In this document: one piece after another, positions 20,671-30,230 of the stretch | Position numbering within the stretch: position 1 is the stretch's first letter | Layout: every line of letters begins with the position of its first letter | Assembly (NCBI RefSeq): GCF_004115265.2 | Contig: NC_046304.1 | Span: forward strand, 17,352,292-17,416,291 | Length of the DNA stretch: 64,000 nt | Direction: 5' to 3' | Source: Rhinolophus ferrumequinum | Taxonomy: Eukaryota; Chordata; Mammalia; Chiroptera; Rhinolophidae | The notes under the pieces: model-generated | Told to the model about the DNA's origin: nothing | Database searches by the model: none | What the model saw: only the letters and a program-made list of their open reading frames with translations | Translations under genes and position numbers: made by a program

Positions 20671-22589
20671 ACTGTAAGAAACTTTGCAATGCCAGAGGAA
20701 AGGGCAAACCCCCGTGGCCAGGCAATTCTTCCTTTAACCTATTTTGGGACAATGGAGTCTCACCCTTCCTTACACCACCTGGGGTAGGTGGACGGCCCTG
20801 CCTGTGGTTTTGGTGGAAGCCTCTGAGCCATCCCTTCTCTGTAGGTTGTTCCTATAACACGTGGAAGCACTGAAAAGCTCCAGAGTCACTTCAACACTTC
20901 CTTTCTTAGGCATTTTTGATAACCTAATTATTTAACTGGTGTGTGCCAGGGTCACTTTCATTCATTTATCCATTTATTCAACAAGAGTGCTGAGCTCCAA
21001 CCGGGGCTGATGGTCAGCTAGTCCGCTGGCTCAAAATACTGACAGACTTCGGAATCGGTTGGTAAATAGCTTCGATCTCAAGCCCCTAAGCAGTTCCAGT
21101 CCCTCCCACCCATCGCAGCCGCCCTGACTCCTCCCCTGGATCCCCCAACCCCCATGCTTCTCCACTCTCCAGTAACTGAAGGGTTAACCTGTAGTCAGGA
21201 CATTCCAGAAACAACTGCACTGTTGCAGAGAGAGAGTTGGGAAGGGGGCATGGAGAAGCACATCCCTTTGCTTTGACCTGCCGGGAAGTGCTTGATCTCC
21301 GTGGGATGACTAATAGGTGATCAGCCCTGGCACATCTGGCCAGTTCTCAGAGCTGCTGGGGTTTGGCTTCAGCCAGTGGGTGGAGAAGCTCTTTCCTGAG
21401 AAGTTCTCTTGCCACCCTTCTCTGGCTGTTTTCAGCCTCTGGCAGCTCTCCCAACATCCTCCCACCCCCTCCCCACTCTCAGACTTTTTTCAGTGTCTTT
21501 CTTCCCTGATCTATTCACCTGAGTTTATTTTCTCCCTCACCATTCCCACAGCCATTGCAATCACAAATGATCTATTAATTCATAGTCATTACAACCATTA
21601 CTGCAATTATTAGTATTGTGCCTTCAACTTAAAAGCCGTTTTGTACAAAGAGAAGCTGACGCCACTAAGTGGGGACGAGAGAGCAGCTGATAATTTACTC
21701 ATAAAAAGACATGAAGGGTCTTCTACCACCCCTGGAATCAAAGGGTGGATCTTTCATTTGGTGCTAATGGGGGGGGGGTCTTCAGAAATGAGTGCCAGCT
21801 AGCGGTGAGGAACTTCTCTATCTAAAAATAGGGCTCTACTCTTAGAGGCAGCTCTTTTCCCCTCCGTTTTACAGATCAGAAAACTAAGACTGATGGAAAA
21901 CTAATAGTTGTGAGGTTTACAGTAGAGTGTGTCTAACGTGTCTGACACAAAAAACAAAGACGCTGCCATCAGGCCTGTTGCATCCAGCCATCCCCAGGGC
22001 ATCACCTTCCACGGTGTCCCGTGGGCTCAAAGGAACATGCATGATTGGGATGTAGGGACTTATGTCTCTGCGGATGAAGAGAAGAAACGGGGCTTAGTGA
22101 GACTGAAAAAAACTCTCCCTGTTGCCACCCCTTCCCCACCTCTCACGTCCAAGGCAACCACACGTATACGCCTCTCTCCATGGTCCTGAATCATCACCGA
22201 CCGCACAACTATGTCTCTGGAAAATGGGGGGCAGGACTCATCTCAAACCCTGTGCCCCTCCCTCTGCAGGCCAGGCTTACAGCTGAGAGCCAGTCCCTTG
22301 GCCACGACCCAAGGTAGCCCCAGAATTTCTAAAGCCGAATTTCCTGGAAATCCCTGAATCCTTTCTGTATGTTTCCCCCTCCCCTTCCAAATGTTGCCTT
22401 GAAGTCCCAAGTTCAGTGACCTGGGTTGGTCACGCTCAGAGGAGGAAGTGGCGTGGGTCAGTGGGTGGGAGCTATTGCCCTTATTTCTTTCGTGAATCTT
22501 CTGTTAACTTGGAGCATTCCACTGGCTAAGTTCAGTGGTTAGAAAAGAGACTCTCCTCTTGTTCTTTTTCTCTCTTCTTTTATTCTTTA

Positions 22590-23150
22590 CTTTCTCAAAC
22601 ATTTACTGAATACCTACGAGGGCCTGTCCTTAGGTTACATAAAAGGGATACCGAGATACGAAGGCTGCATGGTCCCTACCTTCAAGGGGCTTACCGTCTA
22701 GCAAAAAACTGGCGCAGCCACAAGAAATGATACATAGTGGTAAGGGAGTAATAGAGAATGGTGTAAGACGTGACAAAAGCCCCAAGGAGGGGCTGATTAA
22801 TTGTTATGGGAGCCAAGGAAAATTTTATTGGAGGTGCCTCTTGAAGGCTGTTAGGTGGAAATATGCTAAGGAGAAAAGGCATCTGAGCAGAGACAGCAGT
22901 ACGTGCAAAGGCACTGAGGCATAAAAATGTATCCCTTTTATAGGGAGTCATGTGACCAGGCTTGTATTTCAAAGATCTCACCTTAGCTGTTAAGAAGTTG
23001 GATGGGGGCAAGGCTGGAGCAGAGAGACCAGTGAGGAGGAAAGAGGCTGATGCAACCTTCAGATGAAACTTGTCGAGGGAGTGGGCTAGGACAGTGGAGA
23101 GGTAAGGTCAGACGTGAGGGGCGTTTGAAAGGTCGGGAATTCTTCCCTGA
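22590..23150 (+). repeat. Ancient interspersed repeat, copy 2 (family not named)
   Basis: Begins TTTACTGAATACCTACGAGG and continues through CAAGGGGCTTACCGTCTAGC, GGTGCCTCTTGAAGGCTG, ACGTGCAAAGGCACTGAGGC, GGGGCAAGGCTGGAGCAGAG and AGACCAGTGAGGAGG. It is the longest of the copies here and defines the order of the blocks. Confidence 0.5.
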
Positions 23151-23669
23151 CTGTATTTGAGGTGGGGAGAGACAGAGAGGAAACCCAGGAGGGGAGATGC
23201 TAGGATTCTTTCCCAGAAATTGGAGCTGTACAAACAGCCCTACAATGAGGCTTTGCTATTCATGGTGTACCATGCCAGAGTGAGGAGCCTTGCCGAGGCT
23301 GGGAATCAAAGATGAGGATGGAAAAAGGACTGTGCGCCACTGGGGCAGACAGATACCAGGAGGAGCCTCCAACATCGTCCCAGCCTAGCACCATCGCAAT
23401 CAAACTGGGTGAAGGGGAGAGCAGAAGGAGGAAAGAAAGAAGAAGAGGAGGGTGATAGGTTCTGGGACGTATGGTGAGCACATAATTAACATCCTAAGTG
23501 GGATGCTCCTATGCTCTGAAAGTGCCAACGGTGCTATTGGTCATTTTACCAAGACCTATCCAATAGGCTTTTCCTCCTAGAACAGATTACCCCTCCACTG
23601 CTAGGGTTGGTGGGTTATGATCCTTTTTCCTTCTCAAACTCAGTGGAGGGAAGAGATTCTCTTGAGAAC

Positions 23670-23945
23670 AACAACAAAACTACTACATAATGATATTTAT
23701 TGAGCATCTACAATTGCCAGGCACCATGCTAAGCTTCCCCTACTTGTATTATCTTATTTAATCCCATAACAACACAACAAGGTAGGTAATATTTTCACCT
23801 GATGAGGAAATTGAAGCATAATTTTACAGCTGAGGAAACTGAAGGATAGAAAAAGTTAAGTCACTCGTCCAGAGTCACCCAGCTAGTAAACGATGGAGCA
23901 GGGACAGGCATCCAGGAGGTCTGGCTCCAGAACCTGTGCTCCTAT
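23670..23945 (+). repeat. MIR SINE with a small internal duplication
   Basis: A full MIR order (ATATTTATTGAGCATCTACA, GCCAGGCACCATGCTAAGC, TTATCTTATTTAATCCCATA, ACAAGGTAGGTAATATTTTC, AGCTAGTAAACGATGGAGC, TCTGGCTCCAGAACCTGTGC). The GAGGAAATTGAAG / GAGGAAACTGAAG block occurs twice, 30 bp apart. Confidence 0.85.
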
Positions 23946-24639
23946 CCAGACTTCCCTTGTAGGGAGCTGGAGGCTGCACCTGCCCCTGGTTGGGTCCCTG
24001 CTATGTCCCCATGGACTGGTCAGTCTCAGGATGGACTGCTGCCTGAGTCTCAACCCAGGCCCCCTCCTCAAGCCAGACCCACCTTCTCTTTCATCGCTCC
24101 CTGCATGACACTGGTCTATTTTCACTGAGAGCCGTGAGATCCAGAGGCATAAACACTTGTAACTTCCTGCCCAGACCCACCTACACACCTGTCCAGGTGT
24201 AAGCTCACCTGCACCTACGTCCATCCAGTCTCCGAGGACAGGAGCGCTTTCTTCCACTGTCCATAGTTCATCCCTGTGCTCAAGTCCAGACCTCAGCCTC
24301 TCTTTGCACTGAATCTTGTTCTTTCCTGTCTTGAAGAAATCCTCTATTTGTCTCACCCAGTTGTATGCTCCCCAATGACTATAGGACAAAAATCCAGATT
24401 CTGTTTTGTGAGAGCCAGGGCCCTTCTCCATCTGGCCTTTCTGCACTTTCCCAGCTGCTTCTCTCACCGGGCCTGCATAGCGCCCTGTGCTCCATCCAGC
24501 TCCTCATCTGTAAAATGGCCTAACCACAATCGTAATTCACAGGAGTATTAGGAGGATGAAATGCTCTGTTGGATGCAAGTACTTAACACAGTTCCCGACA
24601 CAAGGTATATGTTCAAATCGCGTTAAGGGTTATGATGAT

Positions 24640-24960
24640 TCCTGTGGGGGTGGAGGAATCTTGGTGGGCTTCACAGAGGGGGTGGCATTAAAGCCAGCCA
24701 TCGAAAGATGGAGAGGAGGTGGACACGTGGCCTTGTGGGGGAGTGGGAGTGCAGGCAGGAGAAATAGCACGAGCAAAGGCACATGGAGTTCAGTGCTCGT
24801 CCCCTGTCCCCTGAGTGGCTCGACCTGGCTGGGCCCAGAAGTTGTGCAAGAGAATAGGAGAGGATAAAATCAGGAAATGCAAAGTGAGCCTGAGTTTGGA
24901 CTTTGTTCTGTGGACAGTGGGGGGCCATGGAAGACGCTGGGAGGAAGTGATTACCTCAGC
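24640..24960 (+). repeat. Ancient interspersed repeat, copy 3 (family not named)
   Basis: Contains GGGCTTCACAGAGGGGGTGG, AGCACGAGCAAAGGCACATG and GGACTTTGTTCTGTGGACAG, in the same order as copy 2. A MIR piece in reverse precedes it at 24,490-24,640. Confidence 0.5.
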
Positions 24961-25639
24961 CACTGAAATGTTGCTGAACTTTTGCATCAGCGCCTGACCC
25001 CCTACCTCCTCTCTGATCCCACACTATAGCCACGGGGGTGTTTTAGAACTAATTCTCCTGCCCCAGCTTCACTGGCACCCACTGCTTCAGGGATAAGGAC
25101 CAACCTCCTCTCTGTGTGAGCAGAGCCCCGGCTGGCCTGGCCCCACCCGCCTCCTTCTCGATCTCTCAGCTCCATCCACACTGGCCTTTGTCCAGTGTCT
25201 AGTCTGCTTCCTTCAGTCAACAGCCATGTAGTGAACAGCTACCTACGTGCCATGCAGGGCCTCCCTCAGGGCCCTTGCCCAGGCTGTTCTTTTTGCCTGG
25301 CATATTCTTCCTTTGGAAAACAAACAAAAAACCTATTTAATTCTTACTCATCCTGCACATCTCAATCCAAATGTCCTTCCAGTGAGTCTTCCCTGACTCT
25401 CCCCTTTTAGAAGCTCTCACGGTACCAGGGACCTCTCCTTTGTAACACTGCCCACAGTTGCAATTTCACCTCTATTTGTGTGATCACAAGGAGGCCATCC
25501 TCTCCACCAGGCTATATGCTCTGTTGAGCAGAGGACCTGGGACTCTTGAACTTGGGACTTTCTACTGCATCCCAGGGGCCTAGCACAGTGCCTGTGGCAT
25601 CAATACCTGTGGGATGAAGTGGTGGGGTGGGGAATAGAA

Positions 25640-26060
25640 TGGAGAACAGACTCCGGAGGCACGGAGGTCTTCAGGAGGCTGTCTTGGTTTGAGTGAGAAG
25701 CGGTGCCTGGAACTCGGACCAGGTGTGAGGGACCCAGAGAGGAGAGTTGTAATGCAATTGATGAGGAGAGGAAATTGATTAGCAGGGTGGGATGGGAGAG
25801 GAGTTGTGACCGCGTGGGAAGACTCCAGGCTGTTGCCAGTATTTGAGGCTTGGACAAGTGGAAGGAGGAGCCAGGAGAAGACCTGGGAAGCAGGACACTA
25901 TGGTCTGGGCAAAGCGAGTTGATGTCCCACTGTGGCAGGCACGTAGTGTTGTCCTGAAAGGAGCTTGGAACAGGGAACGACGGGGTGGGGGTGGGAGCTC
26001 AGTTAGAATTCTGAGAGGCGAGGACGGAACCCCGGGGAGGCCCACAGGAAGCAAACAGAA
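25640..26060. repeat. Ancient interspersed repeat, copy 4, partial
   Basis: Contains blocks of the same old family as copies 1-3, mainly from its later part (GAGAGGAAATTGATTAGCAG, GGGAAGACTCCAGGC, CTCAGTTAGAATTCTGAGAG). More decayed than copies 1-3; the boundaries are approximate. Confidence 0.3.
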
Positions 26061-27039
26061 AGGGGAAGGGTCACTTTTCTGAACTTTAGCTTCTTTTTTT
26101 TTGGCGCCCTGTTCCCCAGCTCAACTCTTGAATGCTGGGAGGTAGGCCCATCTTTTTCTTTATCCTTGCAACTCGTCCTCCAACACAGAGCGTGGCACAT
26201 GATAGGGCTCAAGAAATATTTGTAAAATCAATGGATGACTATAGAATGAATAGAATTAGTTCCAGTGACTAATTTTAACCCTATCGCAAGGCTAGCACAC
26301 TAGGACAAGATGGATTGACATGTTCCCGGGAATTCGAGCTGAGAGAGAATGAACAGGGTATTAATAAAACCCAAGCTGGAGTCTGACATAGAGATGAGTT
26401 TGAGAAGGGGACCCTGCTTGTGCTGTGCGCCCCCAGCAGAGGACAGAAGAATCCTGGAGACCATCCTGAGGTCGCTAAACACACCCCCTTTGGGAAAGCA
26501 CCTTCCCCCTCACATGGGGGGGTAGGCAGAGGGACTGTGGGGAACTGAGGACCCAGAGAGAGGACAGAGTAATAACAACAATAATAATAGTAATTAAGGT
26601 GTGCATTGTTGGCACCCCTGTAATGCTAGGCCCTGTTCTGGGATTACACAAGTTAGCTCGTGCAATCCACTAGCTCTTTGGGTGCAGGCAGTACCTTGAT
26701 TTCCTGCCCGGCACCCCCTTCCTCTCACTTCCCAAGTGTTGAGCTCTGAATTAGAACAGCTCTGGCCCTCCTTCCACCCTGCTGTGTCCCGGATTTCAAA
26801 CAGCCCCCCTCTTCCTGCCAGTCTCCATGTGAGCACTGCATGCATGCCTGCCTTGCCTCAGATCAGGCTCTTGATTTGTGGCTCTGAAAACGTCACCACT
26901 GCCCTGGAGGGGGGGTGTGGGATGGTGGTGGGGCCCTTCTGTCTGATGCAAGAGTGTAGGGGTGAGGGGAGGAGGGGTGGGGGCGCAGCAGAGGGAGCCA
27001 GTCCCACCCCAGCTCTCCTCCTGTTACTGGAGAGTGAGT

Positions 27040-27260
27040 CCTTCTCGGCGCAATGTCCAGGTTCTTGGCGTCTCGAGCAAAGCATTGAACGAGACACAGA
27101 AATAAAGTGGTGAAAGAGTAGTTTAATAGAAGAGATAGTACACTTCAAAGAGATAGAAGCGGACCCCAGCAGTAGAGAATGGCGCAAAGGCCCAAGGTGA
27201 TATTATTAAGAGAAAAAGTACACTCCAAAGAGTTTGGAGTGGGCCGAGCAAAAGAAGAGG
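27040..27260 (-). repeat. Short LTR-like fragment, possible endogenous retrovirus relic
   Basis: On the minus strand the piece reads like the end of an LTR: a short AT-rich stretch, then TTATTTCTGTGTCTCG and 'GCTTTGCTCGAGACGCCAAG'. No internal retroviral region, second LTR or coding remnant is seen, so it is at most a broken, solitary fossil fragment. The block pair AGTACACTTCAAAGAG / AGTACACTCCAAAGAG shows an internal repeat. Class and age cannot be set by eye. It could equally be an unclassified lineage repeat. Confidence 0.3.
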
Positions 27261-28024
27261 CTCCAAAGGCAGAACTTTAGCTTCTTCAAAAGTGGGCAAC
27301 CCTGCCAACCTCATAGGATGACTCTGAGGCTAAGATCATTTCGGTAGAGTCCTTAGCAAGCTGCCTGGCACAAAGTAAAGGCCCCATAAATCATCATCAT
27401 CAGCATCAAGATACTTGACTATATTTCTTTGCTGAACTCAGAAGCCTCAAATAATCAGAAAATAAGTAACCAAAGAAGTGGCCTGAGGCCTTGACAGCAG
27501 TCACACCTTTAGATCTAAAAGTCCTGTTCTGAAAGTCCAAGAAGCATGTAGGAGCTCTAGAGCCGGGGAAATCTCAAGGTCATGGGCCACCCCTGGTCAG
27601 CAGGTAGACACCTGAACCATCATGGGCAGGGGCGCAGGCCTCCATGGAGATGCCTGGGATACACCTCTGAGTCACCCCAGGAACTCTCAGGATACTCTCT
27701 GTCCTTAGACTTTTCATCCTCACTCTCACGCACTTGATTTAACCAAACTAAATAGGGCCAAGAAAAACCAAGCTCACCGAGATGGAATGAAATACCAAAT
27801 GGGGCTCCTGTGACACCATGTGTGGCTCCTTCAGGCCCTAGCCTTCCTGTTCAAACCCAAGACACCTATCTTTCCAGTGTGACCCAGGAAGTGGGCTTGG
27901 CTGAACAAGGATGTGGCTCCTGGGTGGGAAGGGAGGCCCAGTGATTTTATTTTCTTTTGTGGCAGGAGGGGGCTCACAGAGGAAAGGAGGCAGGCCCATC
28001 AGGCCTGTAGAAAAAGCCGCAGGG

Positions 28025-28264
28025 TCAGGAAGGGGCAGCTGGGTGGCTCAGCGGTTAGAGCATGAGCTCTGAACAACAGGGTTGCCAGTTCAATTCCCAC
28101 GTGGGCCGGTGAGTTGCACCCTCCACAACTGGATTGAAAAAACAATGACTTGACTTGGGGCTGGGCTGCACCCCGCCCCTTAACTAGATTGAAAAAACAA
28201 AACAGCGACTTGACGTGGAGCTGATGGGTCTTTGAGGGGCACATGGTTCTCCAATTAAGGAAAA
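28025..28264 (+). mobile_element. Lineage-specific SINE with internal partial duplication
   Basis: The head GGGTGGCTCAGCGGTTAGAG and box B region (CCAGTTCAATTCCC) are followed by two copies of the tail module, each with an ACTxGATTGAAAAAACAA segment and a GCGACTTGACGTGG- or ATGACTTGACTTGG-type segment. Flanks GAAAAAGCCGCAGGG (28,010-28,024) and GAAAAAGCCACAGGG (28,265-28,279) match at 14 of 15 positions and look like the target-site duplication, although about eight extra bases sit before the recognisable head. It inserted in TRARG1 intron 1, about 420 bp before exon 2. Confidence 0.8.
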
Positions 28265-28683
28265 GAAAAAGCCACAGGGGCGGCCAGGCTGCCTTAGGAT
28301 GTCGGTGTAGCTGCAGCCGTGAGCCTGGGCCTGGTGTCTGGAGGGACCTGGCTTATCTGCTCACACCAGCTCCACGTGGCCTGGACCTGGTCCACCCTCT
28401 CAGGCCCTCGGTGCTCACTGCACCATCCTGTGGTTCTGCCCCAGCTGTTCCCAGCCAATGAGGGGCAGGCTTGGTTAGGGGTCCCCACAAGAGGTGTGAA
28501 CTCCTTGAGTCCTGGCCACTTCTCCAGGAGGACCTGGCTTCCTGTTCCCTCGGGGGGGGGGCTGCTGGAGTGCAGGCTGCAGTGGGGACCGGGTGAGTTC
28601 TGGAAGCCCAGGCCAGGCCTCCCCCCTGCACCGCAGGGCTGCCAAGGACAGCCTACCTGAGGTCTGCCACCCTCTCTCTGCAG

Positions 28684-28816
28684 TCTCGAAGCAGCGTGCA
28701 GCAGGGGGACGTGGACGGGGCCCGCAGGCTGGGGCGCCTGGCCCGCATGCTCAGCATCACCTTCATCGTCATGGGGATCATCATCATCGTGGTGGCCATG
28801 ACCGTCAACTTCGCAG
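28684..28816 (+). CDS. TRARG1: TRARG1 (TUSC5) coding exon 2
   Basis: Residues 128-171 plus the first base of codon 172. The exon follows a strong acceptor (CACCCTCTCTCTGCAG) and ends before GTGAGG. It encodes the dispanin intracellular loop ([20 protein letters not shown]) with its conserved Gly/Ala-Arg pattern, and the C-terminal membrane span ([20 protein letters not shown]). The splice phases fit: exon 1 ends on a codon boundary and exon 2 ends after one base of a Val codon. The protein is anchored with its large N-terminus in the cytosol on GLUT4 storage vesicles. The frame is intact. Confidence 0.95.
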
Positions 28817-30216
28817 GTGAGGTCCAGTCACACACACACACCAGCTGGCTCGGCGTGAGGACTGCTAAGGGCGTAGCTTGGCCCCTGGGGCAGGGGCAGT
28901 GGTGGGGGAGGTAAGAGCCCGTGGGAGCCACAGCTTATCCTTGCACTCTGGAAAAGCAACCTGGTCTCCGGCAACGACCAGAAGAATGGGACTGCCTGTC
29001 TGACTTGTCTTAAGCCTGAGTGGATCAAAAGGAAAGTGGTGGTGGTGGGGGGAAGAGCAGAGGCTTTAATGGCCCTGGGTCGGTGGCTCTCTGGTTGAGC
29101 CTCACGTTTTTATGTCTAAAGTGTGAGGAAGAAGCCTCCGGCACAGAGGCTTTTGTGAGTGTCACCCAAGACAATGGATGTGACTGTCTTGTAAACCGTG
29201 GACTGGCCACATAAGCATCCCTGCTGAGATAGCAGGAACATGCCAGAAGTAAACAATGCATGTGTTGGAACTCAGGAAGTAACACTTCTGTGAGCACCCA
29301 GCGGTGGCCCAGGGAAGTTCTCCAAACGGGATGATTTTCAAGGATGACTGGCAGCTGCTCAGAATGCCCAGGCAGCTTCTGGGATATGCAAGTCCGCTCT
29401 TACACTCTCGCACTGGGAATCCCTGAGGGATCTCTATCCCTTGCAGTGATCAACTTAAGCTCTTCCTCTAAAGATCTTCCTACTCTACATGCCTTCCATG
29501 GACCAGTCGCAGAGGCTGCTGACCCTGGGAACGTGTCAGAGATGCAGAATCTCAGGCCCCATTCAGACCCACTGAATCAGAGTCTGCATTTTCCTAAGAG
29601 TCCCAGCCCATGCATTCAAGTGTAGGAGGCACTGGTCTAGAGCGTGGAGTATTCAGCTTGGTACAGGAAGCCTGGGATTCAGCCATGGGTCCCGGACAGT
29701 CCTCGCCACCCAGTACAGGGCAGAGATCAGGTTTGGAATCAGCCCGCCTGGGTTCCAAAGCCACGTCTTCCACTTTCCATCGGCCTGGGCTGGAGCACAT
29801 TCCGTGATCTCTCTGAGTCTGACAGACATGTAGGTAGGTGAGAGGCAGAACCCCGCCCTCCCAGAGCACTGGCCTCAGTATCCCCTTAGGATGCCTCAGT
29901 CTCCTTTGTCCTGCTGCGTGTCCTTTTAGCCATGCCTTTTGCGATGGCAAGTGACAACTACGGAACATAAAATGGCAAAGGGAATTGTTTTGCTTTCCCT
30001 AAGAAGTTCCGGCATGGATCGTTTTGTGTTCCGGGGGCCCGTGCCCACCTCTGAACCAGGCCCCAGGCTGCAGTCCACTCACGGGCAGGAATTCAGTTCC
30101 ACCAAAAGCCCCAAAGCAAATGATCCCTGTTGCCATTTCCCCCAACTCCTCACAACAGGGACCTGAAGACCCTGTGTTCTGAGCACTGATCTGCCGTTCT
30201 GTTCTTTTCTTTACAG
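28817..30216 (+). other. TRARG1 intron 2 (1.4 kb)
   Basis: Donor GTGAGG (28,817) to acceptor TTCTTTTCTTTACAG (ends 30,216). It holds a MER5A-like hAT relic at 29,500-29,640 and otherwise sequence I cannot assign. No exon is supported inside. Confidence 0.85.
29500..29640 (-). mobile_element. MER5A-like hAT-Charlie relic
   Basis: Blocks typical of the MER5A element in reverse: TGGACCAGTCGCAGAGGC, GATGCAGAATCTCAGGCCCC, CCACTGAATCAGAGTCTGCA. The ends are decayed. Confidence 0.55.
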
Positions 30217-30230
30217 TTCCAAAGAAATAA
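30217..30230 (+). CDS. TRARG1: TRARG1 (TUSC5) coding exon 3, C-terminus
   Basis: The last coding piece supplies two bases of Val172, then Pro-Lys-Lys and TAA, giving ...NFAVPKK. The total coding length is 528 nt for 175 residues, near the 177 I recall for human, whose tail is also a short basic -KK ending. The stop codon lies inside a canonical AATAAA hexamer (30,226-30,231). It is too early to be the main poly(A) signal if the long 3' UTR is used, but noteworthy. Confidence 0.9.

Larger units (their letters stand above)
15166..28683 (+). other. TRARG1 intron 1 (13.5 kb)
   Basis: The intron runs from donor GTAAGT (15,166) to acceptor CTCTCTGCAG (ends 28,683). Contents I can name: an AGAGCT-type short tandem repeat near 16,024; MIR pieces at 16,920-17,130 (-), 19,225-19,480 (+), 19,855-19,990 (+), 20,400-20,670 (-), 23,670-23,945 (+), 24,490-24,640 (-) and 26,570-26,670 (+); an L1 fragment at 17,165-17,520; four copies of an ancient unnamed repeat; a short LTR-like fragment near 27,040-27,260; and a young SINE at 28,025-28,264. 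The rest is unassigned. No additional exon is supported. Confidence 0.8.
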
